A stretch of 35,478 nucleotides of DNA from Bacteroidota bacterium (lineage in GTDB: Bacteria; Bacteroidota; Bacteroidia; Bacteroidales; F082): positions 1 through 35,478 of the forward strand of contig JAGXRB010000049.1 in the NCBI GenBank assembly GCA_018336075.1, given 5' to 3'. The translations under genes and the position numbers were made by a program. Under the pieces are notes generated by a model. The model ran no database searches. It saw only the letters and a program-made list of their open reading frames with translations, and was not told the DNA's origin. Positions within the stretch are counted from its first letter, which is position 1. Every line of letters begins with the position of its first letter. Below, in pieces: positions 5,709 through 14,735 of the stretch.

Positions 5709-8450
5709 TTAATTGATCAACAGTTTCGTGTTTTTCTCAATACCTGCACCTTTAATGCTGATAATATATACGCCCGTAGTGAAGTTCATTGCTCTTTCAA
5801 AACGTTTGAGGCCATTGAGTTTTTCGCTAAGCAAGGTCTGACCTGATGCATTGATTACTTTCAATTCTATCTGGCCTAAATCGATTTCCGATTCAACAGT
5901 AAGTATTCCATCGTTATGATAAACTCTTACTTTGCGCTCTGGACTATCGATCACACCAACAGGGCCCCAGTCTTCAACAAGCACATTGTCGACAAACTGA
6001 CCTCTGCCATTGGCTGTGTTGGCATGCCATGAAAGGAATACAAAACCATCGATACCAGGAACCAACAAAGCGTTTCCAACCAACCAGCTCTGCAGATTGA
6101 AAGATGGATTTTCGAACAAAACATTGGTAAGAGAACTTGTGTCAGGTGAAGTACCCCATACCAAGCGCATTGATTCAGGGAATGTGGGCAAGAAACCTCT
6201 GTATCCAAAAGTAATATTGTATTCTTTGGATGCTTCAACCTGAAAAGGTGGAGAAATCAGCCAGTTGTTAAACTGCTGAGCTGCACCTGATGCAATATAA
6301 CAAGCAAAAGATTTCTGACTATTCTGACCAAGGCTTCCTGTTGTGATCCAGGACATTGCAGTATAGTTAACAGCAGACCAGTAATCTGGCATTGCAGGAG
6401 GTGTAACTGCTTCAACATTCATAAGATATGGGAATGTTGAAATAACATCCATCGTAGTGAAACTATAGATTTCTGTACATTCATTCACTCCAAAGCTGTT
6501 TTTTGGCTTCACCATAAGATAATATGTCGTAACAGGATCAAGACTTAGCCTGAAAAAGTTATCGATCTGTGCTGCACCATTCAAAATATTTGTTGGAGGT
6601 GTGATTCCCTCGCCATCTGTTCCGAAATATACTTCATAGCCTGTAGCAAAAGCGGCAGGACTCCAGGTAACTTTGTGATTCAGCAAAGCCTGATCATACC
6701 CATCAACAGGATCTATCATGCCTTCTGAACATTCGGGCAATCCCTGATAATCGTCAATGCCAGAAACAATAATTGAAAAAACCTGATTTGGAACCAATGA
6801 GCCAACATGATCCACAATGATTGTATATGTTCCTGGAGTAGGTTCGGGTATATAAACCATTTCAACATTATCAACGAGATTTTTCGAGTCTGTTGTTGCA
6901 GCTGCAGCTGGATTATCAGGATCTAATTTATAAGGATAATATACATTCTGGTTTTCATCTACAATACGCAGATCGAGATCATGGATTAGTGAAGGAGTGC
7001 GGTTATTCAAACTTGCAGCAAGCACATTACCTTGTCTGTCGGTCCAGCTGATGGTAACACGGAAAGGTGCGTTGCCCGAAACAGTTACTTCACGCGTGTA
7101 AGTAGCATTGTTTTCCAGCGTAATTTCACTGATAACACTCTGTGCTTCTGCATCTTCAATAATAACTTCAGCTGCACGTGCGGTATTCATCAATCCCCAT
7201 CCAAAACGATAATCAGGTCCGGGATGTGCTCCAGCTTCGTCAGCAGTATGTATTGCCAAACCTTTTAGTGTGGATGCGCGCATTCTGGTTCCATTGTGTG
7301 TATTCTGATACAGTTGCTGAAGCAGAACAAGGCTTCCTGTAACATTCGGGGATGACATACTTGTTCCCTGCAAACTTTGATAAGAAGTGTTTGATGTGTT
7401 ATAAGGTGAGTTGACTCCAACCCCTTTACCAACGAGATCAGGTTTGATACGCCCGTCGTCAGCCGGACCCCAGCTGCTGAAATTACTCATTGAAACACTT
7501 TGTGGCCCGACATAATTAAGCACTTCGCTCACTGCACCGATAGAAAGCACATTCTTCGATACACCAGAGCCTTCAATACAATCATATCCGTCCAGGCCAC
7601 CATCTTTTTCTGCCCAATTTTCTGTTCCGGCATAATTTGGACCTTCTCCTCTGTCGTTTCCAGCAGCTTTAACAATTAAAAAATATGGATTGTTGTAGGC
7701 AATTATGTCCCAGCTACGTGCCTGTGAATTATAAAAACCAAAAAGATAATCTTCCAATGGAGAAACGGATGCATTTCCATACCAATTCCAGTTACCTGTT
7801 GTTTGATTTTGATCCCATCCACGAATTTGTCCCCATGAATGGTTTGAGATTTCCATGCCGGCACCCGCGGCAACTGTCATTTCGCTTTCAACGCTTGTCC
7901 AGTTGTAACCTTTCAGAATTGCTTTGTGAGCCATTCCTTTGGCGTTTGCATTAACGCCACCGGCAACAATGGTACCGGCAACGTGTGTTGCATGGCCTGA
8001 CTGAGCAGCAGTTCCATCGCCATCCGTTACTCTGGGGACGCCTGTATTGTTAAATTCCTGATGTGTACGTCTTACCGCTCCACCATCCCAGATTCCAACT
8101 TTATCATAGCCTTCTCCTTCAACAATAACTCCAACGCCACCGCCTTGCCAAAGTTGATTGGCACGTGTGGTAATGGCTGCTCCGAGGTTTAACGTTTTGT
8201 AATAAACAGGCATGCCATCTACAACATCAATCAATTCAACAATTGTTCCATTGGCATGTTCTTGCCTGATTTCCAGATTATTGGCACGCGCATATTGTTT
8301 AGCGCGTTTGGCCATTTGTTTCCATTCTTTTTCTTGTTCGCGCGCCATTTTTTTTGTGGATTCACTACTCATACTTTGCTGTGTAAAGGCAGGAATAGCC
8401 ATCAGCAGCGCAAGAAATAAAATAAATGCTTTTGGTGTCAGATGCTTCAT
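5709..8450 (-). CDS. Secreted subtilisin-like serine protease (S8) with T9SS sorting domain
   Basis: A 913-aa exported protease. Residues 1-23 are a signal peptide ending near AFTQQ; residues 25-110 are a short charged propeptide-like region. The S8 catalytic domain shows all key residues: Asp122 (KVGIWDGG), His153 (SGHATHVAGT), oxyanion Asn265 (KAAGNDRGEGPN) and Ser364 (GTSMSSPNVTG). After it come a pre-peptidase C-like beta domain (about 440-570), a fibronectin-III-like domain (about 575-670), a MAM/choice-of-anchor J-like domain (about 680-830, ending FVDNVLVED) and a C-terminal T9SS type A sorting domain of about 75 residues. It should therefore cross the outer membrane through type IX secretion and be surface-anchored or released. 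It may serve protein degradation for nutrition; the substrate is unknown. Confidence 0.93.
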   Translation of the reverse strand: MKHLTPKAFILFLALLMAIPAFTQQSMSSESTKKMAREQEKEWKQMAKRAKQYARANNLEIRQEHANGTIVELIDVVDGMPVYYKTLNLGAAITTRANQLWQGGGVGVIVEGEGYDKVGIWDGGAVRRTHQEFNNTGVPRVTDGDGTAAQSGHATHVAGTIVAGGVNANAKGMAHKAILKGYNWTSVESEMTVAAGAGMEISNHSWGQIRGWDQNQTTGNWNWYGNASVSPLEDYLFGFYNSQARSWDIIAYNNPYFLIVKAAGNDRGEGPNYAGTENWAEKDGGLDGYDCIEGSGVSKNVLSIGAVSEVLNYVGPQSVSMSNFSSWGPADDGRIKPDLVGKGVGVNSPYNTSNTSYQSLQGTSMSSPNVTGSLVLLQQLYQNTHNGTRMRASTLKGLAIHTADEAGAHPGPDYRFGWGLMNTARAAEVIIEDAEAQSVISEITLENNATYTREVTVSGNAPFRVTISWTDRQGNVLAASLNNRTPSLIHDLDLRIVDENQNVYYPYKLDPDNPAAAATTDSKNLVDNVEMVYIPEPTPGTYTIIVDHVGSLVPNQVFSIIVSGIDDYQGLPECSEGMIDPVDGYDQALLNHKVTWSPAAFATGYEVYFGTDGEGITPPTNILNGAAQIDNFFRLSLDPVTTYYLMVKPKNSFGVNECTEIYSFTTMDVISTFPYLMNVEAVTPPAMPDYWSAVNYTAMSWITTGSLGQNSQKSFACYIASGAAQQFNNWLISPPFQVEASKEYNITFGYRGFLPTFPESMRLVWGTSPDTSSLTNVLFENPSFNLQSWLVGNALLVPGIDGFVFLSWHANTANGRGQFVDNVLVEDWGPVGVIDSPERKVRVYHNDGILTVESEIDLGQIELKVINASGQTLLSEKLNGLKRFERAMNFTTGVYIISIKGAGIEKNTKLLIN

Positions 8451-8481
8451 CTTTTTTTGCTTGAAATATTATTAATAAGAA

Positions 8482-8489
8482 CAAAAGTA
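8482..8489 (-). promoter_or_regulatory. Candidate -7 element of the subtilase gene
   Basis: TACTTTTG on the minus strand matches TAnnTTTG and lies 31 bp upstream of the ATG at 8450. No TTG is found at the expected -33 distance, so this is a single-element match. Confidence 0.35.
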
Positions 8490-8539
8490 TGCATTTTCTA
8501 TAAAAAGAGATCATTTTTAAAAGAATATTGGGTATTGTT

Positions 8540-8559
8540 TTTCGAAAATTAATTCGAAA
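8540..8559. promoter_or_regulatory. Inverted repeat in the subtilase/phosphofructokinase intergenic region
   Basis: TTTCGAA and TTCGAAA, perfect 7-bp arms, are separated by AATTAA. Size and symmetry would suit a dimeric regulator between two divergent genes, but no U-tract or known operator consensus supports a definite call. Confidence 0.25.
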
Positions 8560-8664
8560 TTGGTCAAAGTATTTCGATCATTTGCAGATTAAAAGGACTC
8601 ACATCACCCAGACATAAAAAACCGATGGGACTTTTGGGGGATTTCAAAAACTACAGGCTGGAAT

Positions 8665-8693
8665 TTGAAAATGTGATGAAAGCAGTATCTTTG
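8665..8693 (+). promoter_or_regulatory. Promoter of the phosphofructokinase gene
   Basis: TATCTTTG (8686-8693) matches the Bacteroidota -7 consensus, and TTG (8665-8667) lies 18 bp upstream as a -33 element. Transcription would begin about 8700, giving a leader of roughly 10 nt before the ATG at 8711. This is the best two-part promoter match in the window. Confidence 0.6.
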
Positions 8694-8710
8694 CGCAAAT
8701 TTTTAAAATT

Positions 8711-9928
8711 ATGCAACAATCTATAGTTATTCTGGCCGGTGGTGGTCCTGCACCTGGCATCAACACAGTAATAAGTACTGTCGCAAAGGTTTTTCTGAAA
8801 AGCGGCTACAGGGTTATCGGATTGCATGGAGGCTACAAGAGTTTGTTTTCAAGCAATCCTGACATGGTTGAGTTCGATTTTGCTTTTGCAGACGACATTC
8901 AGAAGCAGGGTGGATCGGCTATTCAGATGAGCCGTCATAAGCCTAAAGATGAAGAGTTTAATACAAGGTTTTTTATACAAAACAATGTAAAACTACTTGT
9001 CACTATTGGTGGCGATGACACAGCCTCTACCGCCAACCGTATATCAAGGTATCTTTCTGAAAACAATTTCAAGATTCAAAATATCCATGTGCCCAAAACC
9101 ATTGATAACGATCTTCCCTTACCTGAAGGCTCACCCACTTTTGGTTATTATTCGGCCAAGGATGAGGGCGTTCGTATTGCCCAAACTGTTTATGAAGATG
9201 CCCGGACAAGCGGCAACTGGTTTGTAGTTTCTGCAATGGGTCGCGAAGCCGGACACCTTGCCTTTGGCATCGGTGCTGCATGTCACCTTCCAATGATCAT
9301 TATTCCGGAAATGTTCAATAAAACAGAAGTCACCTTTGACCGCATCGTTCGCTTGATCATCTCCTCTATGGTGAAAAGAAAACTTCTGGGAATTAAATAT
9401 GGTGTGGCGATCGTCAGCGAAGGGGTATTCCATTTCATGACCGATGAAGAAATTGTTTCATCTGGCGTCAACTTCACCTTTGATGATCACGGACATCCTG
9501 AACTTGGAAATGTTAGTAAAGCACATATTTATAATATGTTGCTTCAACATAAACTGAAAGAACTGAACATAAATATCAAAAGCCGGCCAGTCGAAATCGG
9601 CTATGAGCTTCGTTGTGTTCGTCCAACTGCATTTGACCTTATGTATTGCGGCTTGCTCGGCTATGGTGTGAAAGAGCTTTTTGACCGGGGCATCAGTGCA
9701 GCTATGGTTACCTCAGATCCGGCAGGAAAAGTTGCTCCTTTATACCTGAAGGATGTTGCCGACGAAAATGGCAAAGTTAAACCACGTCTTGTGGATATGG
9801 ACAGTGAAAAAGCACATATGGTTTTCAACAATGGAATACAATTTCTCGGGCCGGAAGACCATGTTGCAGCCAGAAAATATCTTGACGACCCAGAGCATTA
9901 CGATTTCAATAATATCTTAAACTGGTAA
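8711..9928 (+). CDS. pfp: 6-phosphofructokinase, pyrophosphate-dependent type
   Basis: Phosphorylates fructose 6-phosphate in glycolysis. The 405-aa protein begins with GGGPAPGIN, has GGDD at residues 100-103 and PKTIDND at 128-134 with the catalytic base Asp132, then the substrate loop MGREAGHLA. In ATP-dependent enzymes the second Asp of GGDD and the Lys of PKTIDND are both Gly (GGDGS, PGTIDND); having Asp103 and Lys129 is the established signature of pyrophosphate use, which makes the step reversible. Donor specificity is therefore inferred from two residues. Monocistronic: its own promoter upstream and a strong terminator 18 bp after the stop. Confidence 0.9.
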   Translation: MQQSIVILAGGGPAPGINTVISTVAKVFLKSGYRVIGLHGGYKSLFSSNPDMVEFDFAFADDIQKQGGSAIQMSRHKPKDEEFNTRFFIQNNVKLLVTIGGDDTASTANRISRYLSENNFKIQNIHVPKTIDNDLPLPEGSPTFGYYSAKDEGVRIAQTVYEDARTSGNWFVVSAMGREAGHLAFGIGAACHLPMIIIPEMFNKTEVTFDRIVRLIISSMVKRKLLGIKYGVAIVSEGVFHFMTDEEIVSSGVNFTFDDHGHPELGNVSKAHIYNMLLQHKLKELNINIKSRPVEIGYELRCVRPTAFDLMYCGLLGYGVKELFDRGISAAMVTSDPAGKVAPLYLKDVADENGKVKPRLVDMDSEKAHMVFNNGIQFLGPEDHVAARKYLDDPEHYDFNNILNW

Positions 9929-9940
9929 TTTCCAGAAATA

Positions 9941-9973
9941 AAAAAACCGGATTCGCTGCAATCCGGTTTTTTT
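9941..9973. terminator. Terminator between phosphofructokinase and 2-hydroxyacid dehydrogenase genes
   Basis: CCGGATT (9947-9953) pairs with AATCCGG (9960-9966), loop CGCTGC, flanked by A-run and T7. It lies between convergent genes and can work in both directions. Confidence 0.9.
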
Positions 9974-9994
9974 GTTTTCAGAAACACTTTCTGT

Positions 9995-10939
9995 CTATCT
10001 GAAAGCTTTTTTAATTTTTTGCACCAAAACCGAAGCCATTCGCATATTTGATTCAAAGGTCCAGCCGGCGATATGCGGGCTTAAAATCACATCTTTTCTT
10101 GCAATTAATTTTCTGAAGGCTTCGGGCAGGCTGCTTGACTGAATAGCCTCGAAAGAAAATTTCTCGTATTCCAGCACATCCAGACATACCCCTTTTAAGA
10201 TCCCATTCTCCAAAGCATGGATCAACGCAGTTGTTTTGACAACAGCACCGCGTGAGGTGTTAATCAGATATACAGGTTTTGAGAAATTTGCCAGATATTT
10301 TTCATCAACAAGATAGCGGGTTTCATCTGTCAAAGGCACATGGAGGCTCAGGATATCAGCTTGTTCAAAAATTTCTTTCACACCCACTTCCTCAGCCAAA
10401 GCTGAGCCAAAGCCGGTTTTATATTTGTCATAAGCCATCACTCTGGCTTCAAAACCAGACAATTTTCGTGCGAAAGCAGCGCCGGTATTGCCATAACCAA
10501 TGATGCCTATCGTTTTTCCTTTAATTTCGTGTCCACGATTTTCTTCTCTTTTCCAGACTCCCTGACGCACTTCAGCATCGGCTTTCAGTAGATTATTGAA
10601 CAGCGCCAAAAGCATTCCAATAGCCTGTTCTGCAACAGCATCCCTGTTACCTTCAGGTGCGTTCAAGCAAAGTATTCCGAGCTTTTCAGCATGGTTGGCA
10701 TCAATGTTTTCCATGCCTGCCCCTACCCTTGCAATAAATTTTAATTGTGTCGAAACATCGAGTAATTCTTTGTTTATTGGAATTTTGCTACGGATAACAA
10801 AGCCAGAATATTCTGCCACTACTTTCAGATAATCTTCATATTTGAATTCGGGAAAAGATTCGCAATGAAACCCCATATTTTCAAGACTGTCCTGCAACGA
10901 AGGATGCGCAGAATCAATAAAAAGAACTTTTTCTTTCAT
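9995..10939 (-). CDS. D-2-hydroxyacid dehydrogenase, phosphoglycerate dehydrogenase type
   Basis: NAD-dependent oxidoreductase of the D-isomer-specific 2-hydroxyacid dehydrogenase family. The 314-aa protein has substrate-domain motif ARVGAGMENID, the Rossmann motif GIIGYGNTG (148-153), catalytic Arg230 (NTSRGAVV), Glu259 in LDVLEYEK and His289 in SPHIAGWT. The size and lack of a C-terminal ACT domain fit the short SerA-like enzymes of Bacteroidota, so 3-phosphoglycerate oxidation for serine synthesis is the first guess. No serC is adjacent, so other 2-hydroxyacids cannot be excluded. It starts 36 bp after the lipoprotein gene on the same strand and may be co-transcribed with it. Confidence 0.88.
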   Translation of the reverse strand: MKEKVLFIDSAHPSLQDSLENMGFHCESFPEFKYEDYLKVVAEYSGFVIRSKIPINKELLDVSTQLKFIARVGAGMENIDANHAEKLGILCLNAPEGNRDAVAEQAIGMLLALFNNLLKADAEVRQGVWKREENRGHEIKGKTIGIIGYGNTGAAFARKLSGFEARVMAYDKYKTGFGSALAEEVGVKEIFEQADILSLHVPLTDETRYLVDEKYLANFSKPVYLINTSRGAVVKTTALIHALENGILKGVCLDVLEYEKFSFEAIQSSSLPEAFRKLIARKDVILSPHIAGWTFESNMRMASVLVQKIKKAFR

Positions 10940-10975
10940 AAAATATCTGATTCACAAAAACGTGTCACTTAATTT

Positions 10976-12151
10976 CTATCTGTCAGCACTTTTGACGAGC
11001 CCGGTCTCTTTTCTGATAATTCTTCGAAGCAGATGATTCAATTGCTGCGCTGCATCCATAACAAGCATGCCGTCGGGAGGAAAAGGCACAGGTCCTCTGC
11101 GCATCATTTCAAGGGTTTCGGGTGTACAGGCCTTCAAATCGCCGTTTACCACAGCAAAGCTGTGTGCAAAGTTTGAAGCAGCTTCCATAGGAGTTGTGTG
11201 TATGGTTCGGCGGGCTGCATTGTCGACAAAGTCGACCGATCCTCTGAGCAAAGCATTCTTGAGTAATATAGTTTCATTTACGATTGCTTCGATCACCCTG
11301 TATCTTACAACTTCGATTACTTTTCCGGTTGAGTCGAGCATTACGTTTCCGTTCTCGTCCCTTTTGGGCTGCTTTCCGTCTTCAATTTCTCTTTGTTCAG
11401 TAAATCGCCTGTTTTCCATTCTCTCTGGCGATATAATAATTTGTTTAAGGGTTGCATAAATCGTGTAATCATAAACTACATTTTTCTGTTCGATCAGGTC
11501 GTAACGAACAAATTCACCATCAAATTCTTTCATGGAAAAGTTTAGCAATTCCTGTTCAAACTCAACTGGAACAGGCATTCCGGTCTGGTTGTCAAAAAGT
11601 ATTAAAACCTGATTTGTGCCTTTCAGCAAAGCTTCTCGCATAAGCTGATCTATCTGAGGATAGTCAGGACTTATTCGTTTAAGGTCATTAAGCACAACAA
11701 AAGCCTGACGTGCATCAGTTTTATTTCCGGTTTTCAGCAATGCTTCAGCTTTTACAAAAAGATACTTTTGCGCCTTTGTTTTTGCTTCATTAATCTCAGG
11801 AATAAGGTCAATCGGAACAAAATTTATCGCATTTTTTACTTCTGTGGGCAGGGCTTTCACCTTTGCCTGTCTGTTGTTCATTGCCTGATAAAGGCTAAAA
11901 ACTTCAGGCCAGATATCAGGGTTATCACTTGCACGCAACAACCTGATACGGTCGTGATCAGATTGGTTTGCAGTGTGATATGCCAGCTCCAGGATAGTCA
12001 GATCAGCTGTTTTAATTTTACCTCCACGAATTTTCCGGCTCACTTTTTCAATTGCTTCATCATAGCGCTCATTTTTAATCAGGCGCGAAGGCGAGCTGCA
12101 TGAAACTATTGCCAGAAGCAGAATTATTACGACAGTAAATTGTATTTTCAT
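10976..12151 (-). CDS. Uncharacterised lipoprotein with helical repeats
   Basis: A 391-aa protein I cannot assign to a named family. The N-terminus is a lipoprotein signal: hydrophobic residues 5-16 and a lipobox ending Ser17-Cys18, followed by Ser-Ser, so it should be membrane-anchored. Residues 20-190 are helical and TPR-like (NERYDEAIEKVSRKI; LLKTGNKTDARQAF), and residues about 190-390 form a mixed domain with QVLILFDNQTGMPVPVEFE and RYRVIEAIVNETILLKNALLRGSVDFVD. The strand-rich middle and the TPR start suggest a scaffold in the periplasm or at the outer membrane; that is inference. It lies 36 bp before the 2-hydroxyacid dehydrogenase gene and is divergent from the RND exporter gene. Confidence 0.8.
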   Translation of the reverse strand: MKIQFTVVIILLLAIVSCSSPSRLIKNERYDEAIEKVSRKIRGGKIKTADLTILELAYHTANQSDHDRIRLLRASDNPDIWPEVFSLYQAMNNRQAKVKALPTEVKNAINFVPIDLIPEINEAKTKAQKYLFVKAEALLKTGNKTDARQAFVVLNDLKRISPDYPQIDQLMREALLKGTNQVLILFDNQTGMPVPVEFEQELLNFSMKEFDGEFVRYDLIEQKNVVYDYTIYATLKQIIISPERMENRRFTEQREIEDGKQPKRDENGNVMLDSTGKVIEVVRYRVIEAIVNETILLKNALLRGSVDFVDNAARRTIHTTPMEAASNFAHSFAVVNGDLKACTPETLEMMRRGPVPFPPDGMLVMDAAQQLNHLLRRIIRKETGLVKSADR

Positions 12152-12307
12152 ACCATTAAAATTTTGTAAGATTTCATGTTTTATGCTGCTTTGTAAACAA
12201 ATATTGAACCAATTTTTATATTACAATTTATTGTACTAATTTCGAGTGCTTAAATCGACTGGAAAATTTACCAGGAAATAAAAAGCTGATATTGTCTAAA
12301 CTATTTG

Positions 12308-14716
12308 ATGATGTGGACATTGCTCATTAGGTTGATTCTTAGAAACCGTCTTGCAAATTTAATTATTATTGGCCTTATAACCATTTTTATGGGTTGGCAG
12401 GGCTCAAAAGTACAAATGTCTTACGAATTTGCAAAGATGTTACCATCAAGCGATACTGCAAGTATCGTTTACGAAGAATTTAAAGAAATTTTTGGGCAGG
12501 ACGGCAGTGTGATGTTTGCCGGTGTTCAGGATGAACGATTGTTCGAGCTGGAGCATTTCAGGGCATGGCATGAATTAACGGAAGAAGTTCTTCGAATTGA
12601 AGGTGTGGAAGAAGTCGTTTCGATTACCCGGATGTATCAGCTAATCCGCAACGACAGCCTCAAAAAGTTTGATTTCCTTCCCGTGATGAAAAGATTTCCT
12701 GAAAACCAGGAAGAACTTGATTCATTAAGAAAAGTGATTTTCAACCTGCCATTTTACGATGGCATTTTGTATAACAGTGAAACCAACGTCAGTATGATGA
12801 TGATTACACTGGACAAAAACATCCTGAATACAAAAAACAGGGTGGCTTTGGTTTATGAAATCAAGAAGACACTTGACACTTTCACTGATCAGTATGATAT
12901 TGAATTACGTTATTCAGGGTTGCCCTATATTCGCACAATCACAGCAGAAAAGATTCAGCATGAGCTCATGCTTTTTGTATTTCTCTCCCTTTTAATAGCC
13001 TTCATCATTCTGATAACCTTTTTCAGATCAGGCAAAAATGTAATGTTTATTATCCTCATTGTACTGATAACAGTTGCGTTCATGTTTGGTATTTTGCAGC
13101 TGCTTGGATACAAAATCACAATTCTTACAGGCATCCTTCCTCCCCTGCTCATAGTAATCGGGGTAGAAAACTCCATTTTTCTGCTCAACAAGTATTATAG
13201 TGAATACTTTATTCACAGAAACAAGATGAAGGCGCTCACACGTGTAATCAGGCGCATCGGGGCAGCCAATTTCCTGACCAATGCAACCACTGCAGCTGGT
13301 TTTGCAGCATTTATCATCACTGGCAATGAAATGCTTGTGGAGTTTGGAATAGTAGCCTCTATAAACATACTTGTGGCTTATGTCATCAGTCTTTTTATGA
13401 TACCCATAGTTTTCAGCTATCTGCCGGAGCCAAAGCCAAAACACTATCAGCACTTCGAAAAAGGCAATGTGAACAATATCCTTAAGAAAATTGTCTGGGT
13501 CATTCTGAATCACAGAAACAAAGTATATATCGTTACCGGAATTCTTATCATTGCCGCTGTTTTTGGTATTACAAAACTCAAAACTACCGGAAACGTTGTG
13601 GATGATATCTCGCATAAAGATCAGATGTACAAAGACCTGATGTTTTTTGAGGAGCATTTTAACGGTGTAATGCCTTTTGAAATCAGCATTGACACCCACC
13701 GTAAAAGAGGTGTGCTGCGGGCTTCTACCATCTCGAAAATTGATCAGTTGCAGGATACACTTGCAACCTATCCGCAATTCAGTAAACCGATTTCCATAGT
13801 AGAATTGATTAAGTTTTCAAAACAGGCATTCTTCTATGGCGATCCTGATTTTTATAGTTTGCCCAACAGTCAGGAAAGAAACTTCATCCTTTCGTACATG
13901 CCGGATTTCAAAAGTGACAAACGCACAATCTTAAATTCTTTTGTCGATACAAGCCTTCAGATTACAAGGGTCAGCGTTCAGTTGGCCAATGTAACAACAA
14001 AACAAATTGACAGTATTCAGCAAAATCTGATGCCCAAAATTGATTCCATATTCCCTTCATCAGATTACACGGTTATCAATACAGGCACAAGTGTTGTCTT
14101 TCTGAAAGGAACAAACTATTTGGTTCAAAACCTGATTTCATCGTTGCTGCTTGCACTGCTTGTCATAGCCCTTTTGATGGCGCTAACATTCTCGTCCTTC
14201 AAAATGATTGTTATTTCACTCATTCCCAATTTAATACCGCAGCTTCTTACTGCAGCCATGATGGGATATGCAGGCATTTCGATTAAACCCTCAACAATTT
14301 TGATATTCAGTATTGCTTTAGGTATAAGTGTAGATAATACCATACATTTTCTTTCCCGCTATCGTCAACAACTGCTTCTGAACAACTGGAAGATTCACGA
14401 ATCTGTACTGGCAGCACTCCTCGAAACAGGATTCAGTATGATCTATTCTGCGGTTGTGTTGTTTTTTGGATTTGCTATATTTATCCTATCCTCATTTGGC
14501 GGAACAGAAGCTTTGGGATATCTGGTTTCATTTACGCTGATTATTGCAATGTTGTCGAACCTTTTTGTGCTGCCTTCGTTATTATTGACACTCGACCGAT
14601 GGAGTACAACCAAGGCATTCAGGGAACCTTTGCTCGAAATACTTGACGAGGAAGATGACATTGATTTAGATATTCTGGAAATAGAAACACTGGAAGGACT
14701 AGAAAAAAAAGAATAA
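12308..14716 (+). CDS. RND/MMPL-family membrane transporter
   Basis: An 802-aa exporter of the MMPL/RND class (hydrophobe efflux HAE3-like). It has the duplicated RND layout: one N-terminal span (about 14-30), a soluble domain, a cluster of five spans (about 217-375), a seventh span (about 400-420), a second soluble domain and five further spans (about 610-785). The typical polar span motif is visible as GISVDNTIHFLSRY, and its counterpart in the first half as VIGVENSIFLLNKYY. The protein ends in a strongly acidic tail. HAE3 members move lipids such as hopanoids to the outer membrane; the cargo here is unknown. ATG at 12308 is preferred to the TTG directly before it. rfbA follows after 19 bp, suggesting an operon. 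Confidence 0.9.
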   Translation: MMWTLLIRLILRNRLANLIIIGLITIFMGWQGSKVQMSYEFAKMLPSSDTASIVYEEFKEIFGQDGSVMFAGVQDERLFELEHFRAWHELTEEVLRIEGVEEVVSITRMYQLIRNDSLKKFDFLPVMKRFPENQEELDSLRKVIFNLPFYDGILYNSETNVSMMMITLDKNILNTKNRVALVYEIKKTLDTFTDQYDIELRYSGLPYIRTITAEKIQHELMLFVFLSLLIAFIILITFFRSGKNVMFIILIVLITVAFMFGILQLLGYKITILTGILPPLLIVIGVENSIFLLNKYYSEYFIHRNKMKALTRVIRRIGAANFLTNATTAAGFAAFIITGNEMLVEFGIVASINILVAYVISLFMIPIVFSYLPEPKPKHYQHFEKGNVNNILKKIVWVILNHRNKVYIVTGILIIAAVFGITKLKTTGNVVDDISHKDQMYKDLMFFEEHFNGVMPFEISIDTHRKRGVLRASTISKIDQLQDTLATYPQFSKPISIVELIKFSKQAFFYGDPDFYSLPNSQERNFILSYMPDFKSDKRTILNSFVDTSLQITRVSVQLANVTTKQIDSIQQNLMPKIDSIFPSSDYTVINTGTSVVFLKGTNYLVQNLISSLLLALLVIALLMALTFSSFKMIVISLIPNLIPQLLTAAMMGYAGISIKPSTILIFSIALGISVDNTIHFLSRYRQQLLLNNWKIHESVLAALLETGFSMIYSAVVLFFGFAIFILSSFGGTEALGYLVSFTLIIAMLSNLFVLPSLLLTLDRWSTTKAFREPLLEILDEEDDIDLDILEIETLEGLEKKE

Positions 14717-14735
14717 TAACTTAAAAAATTGAGCC

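Noticed and set aside
8582-8640. Possible riboswitch or leader structure before the phosphofructokinase gene
   Set aside because: The predicted transcription start lies downstream at about 8700, so this DNA would not be in the mRNA, and no conserved structure is recognisable.
12305-12307. TTG start for the RND exporter
   Set aside because: Two ATG codons follow at once; the TTG adds one residue only.
13028-13777. 249-codon minus-strand frame opposite the RND exporter
   Set aside because: Antisense shadow of transmembrane coding sequence; no domain, promoter or signal supports it.
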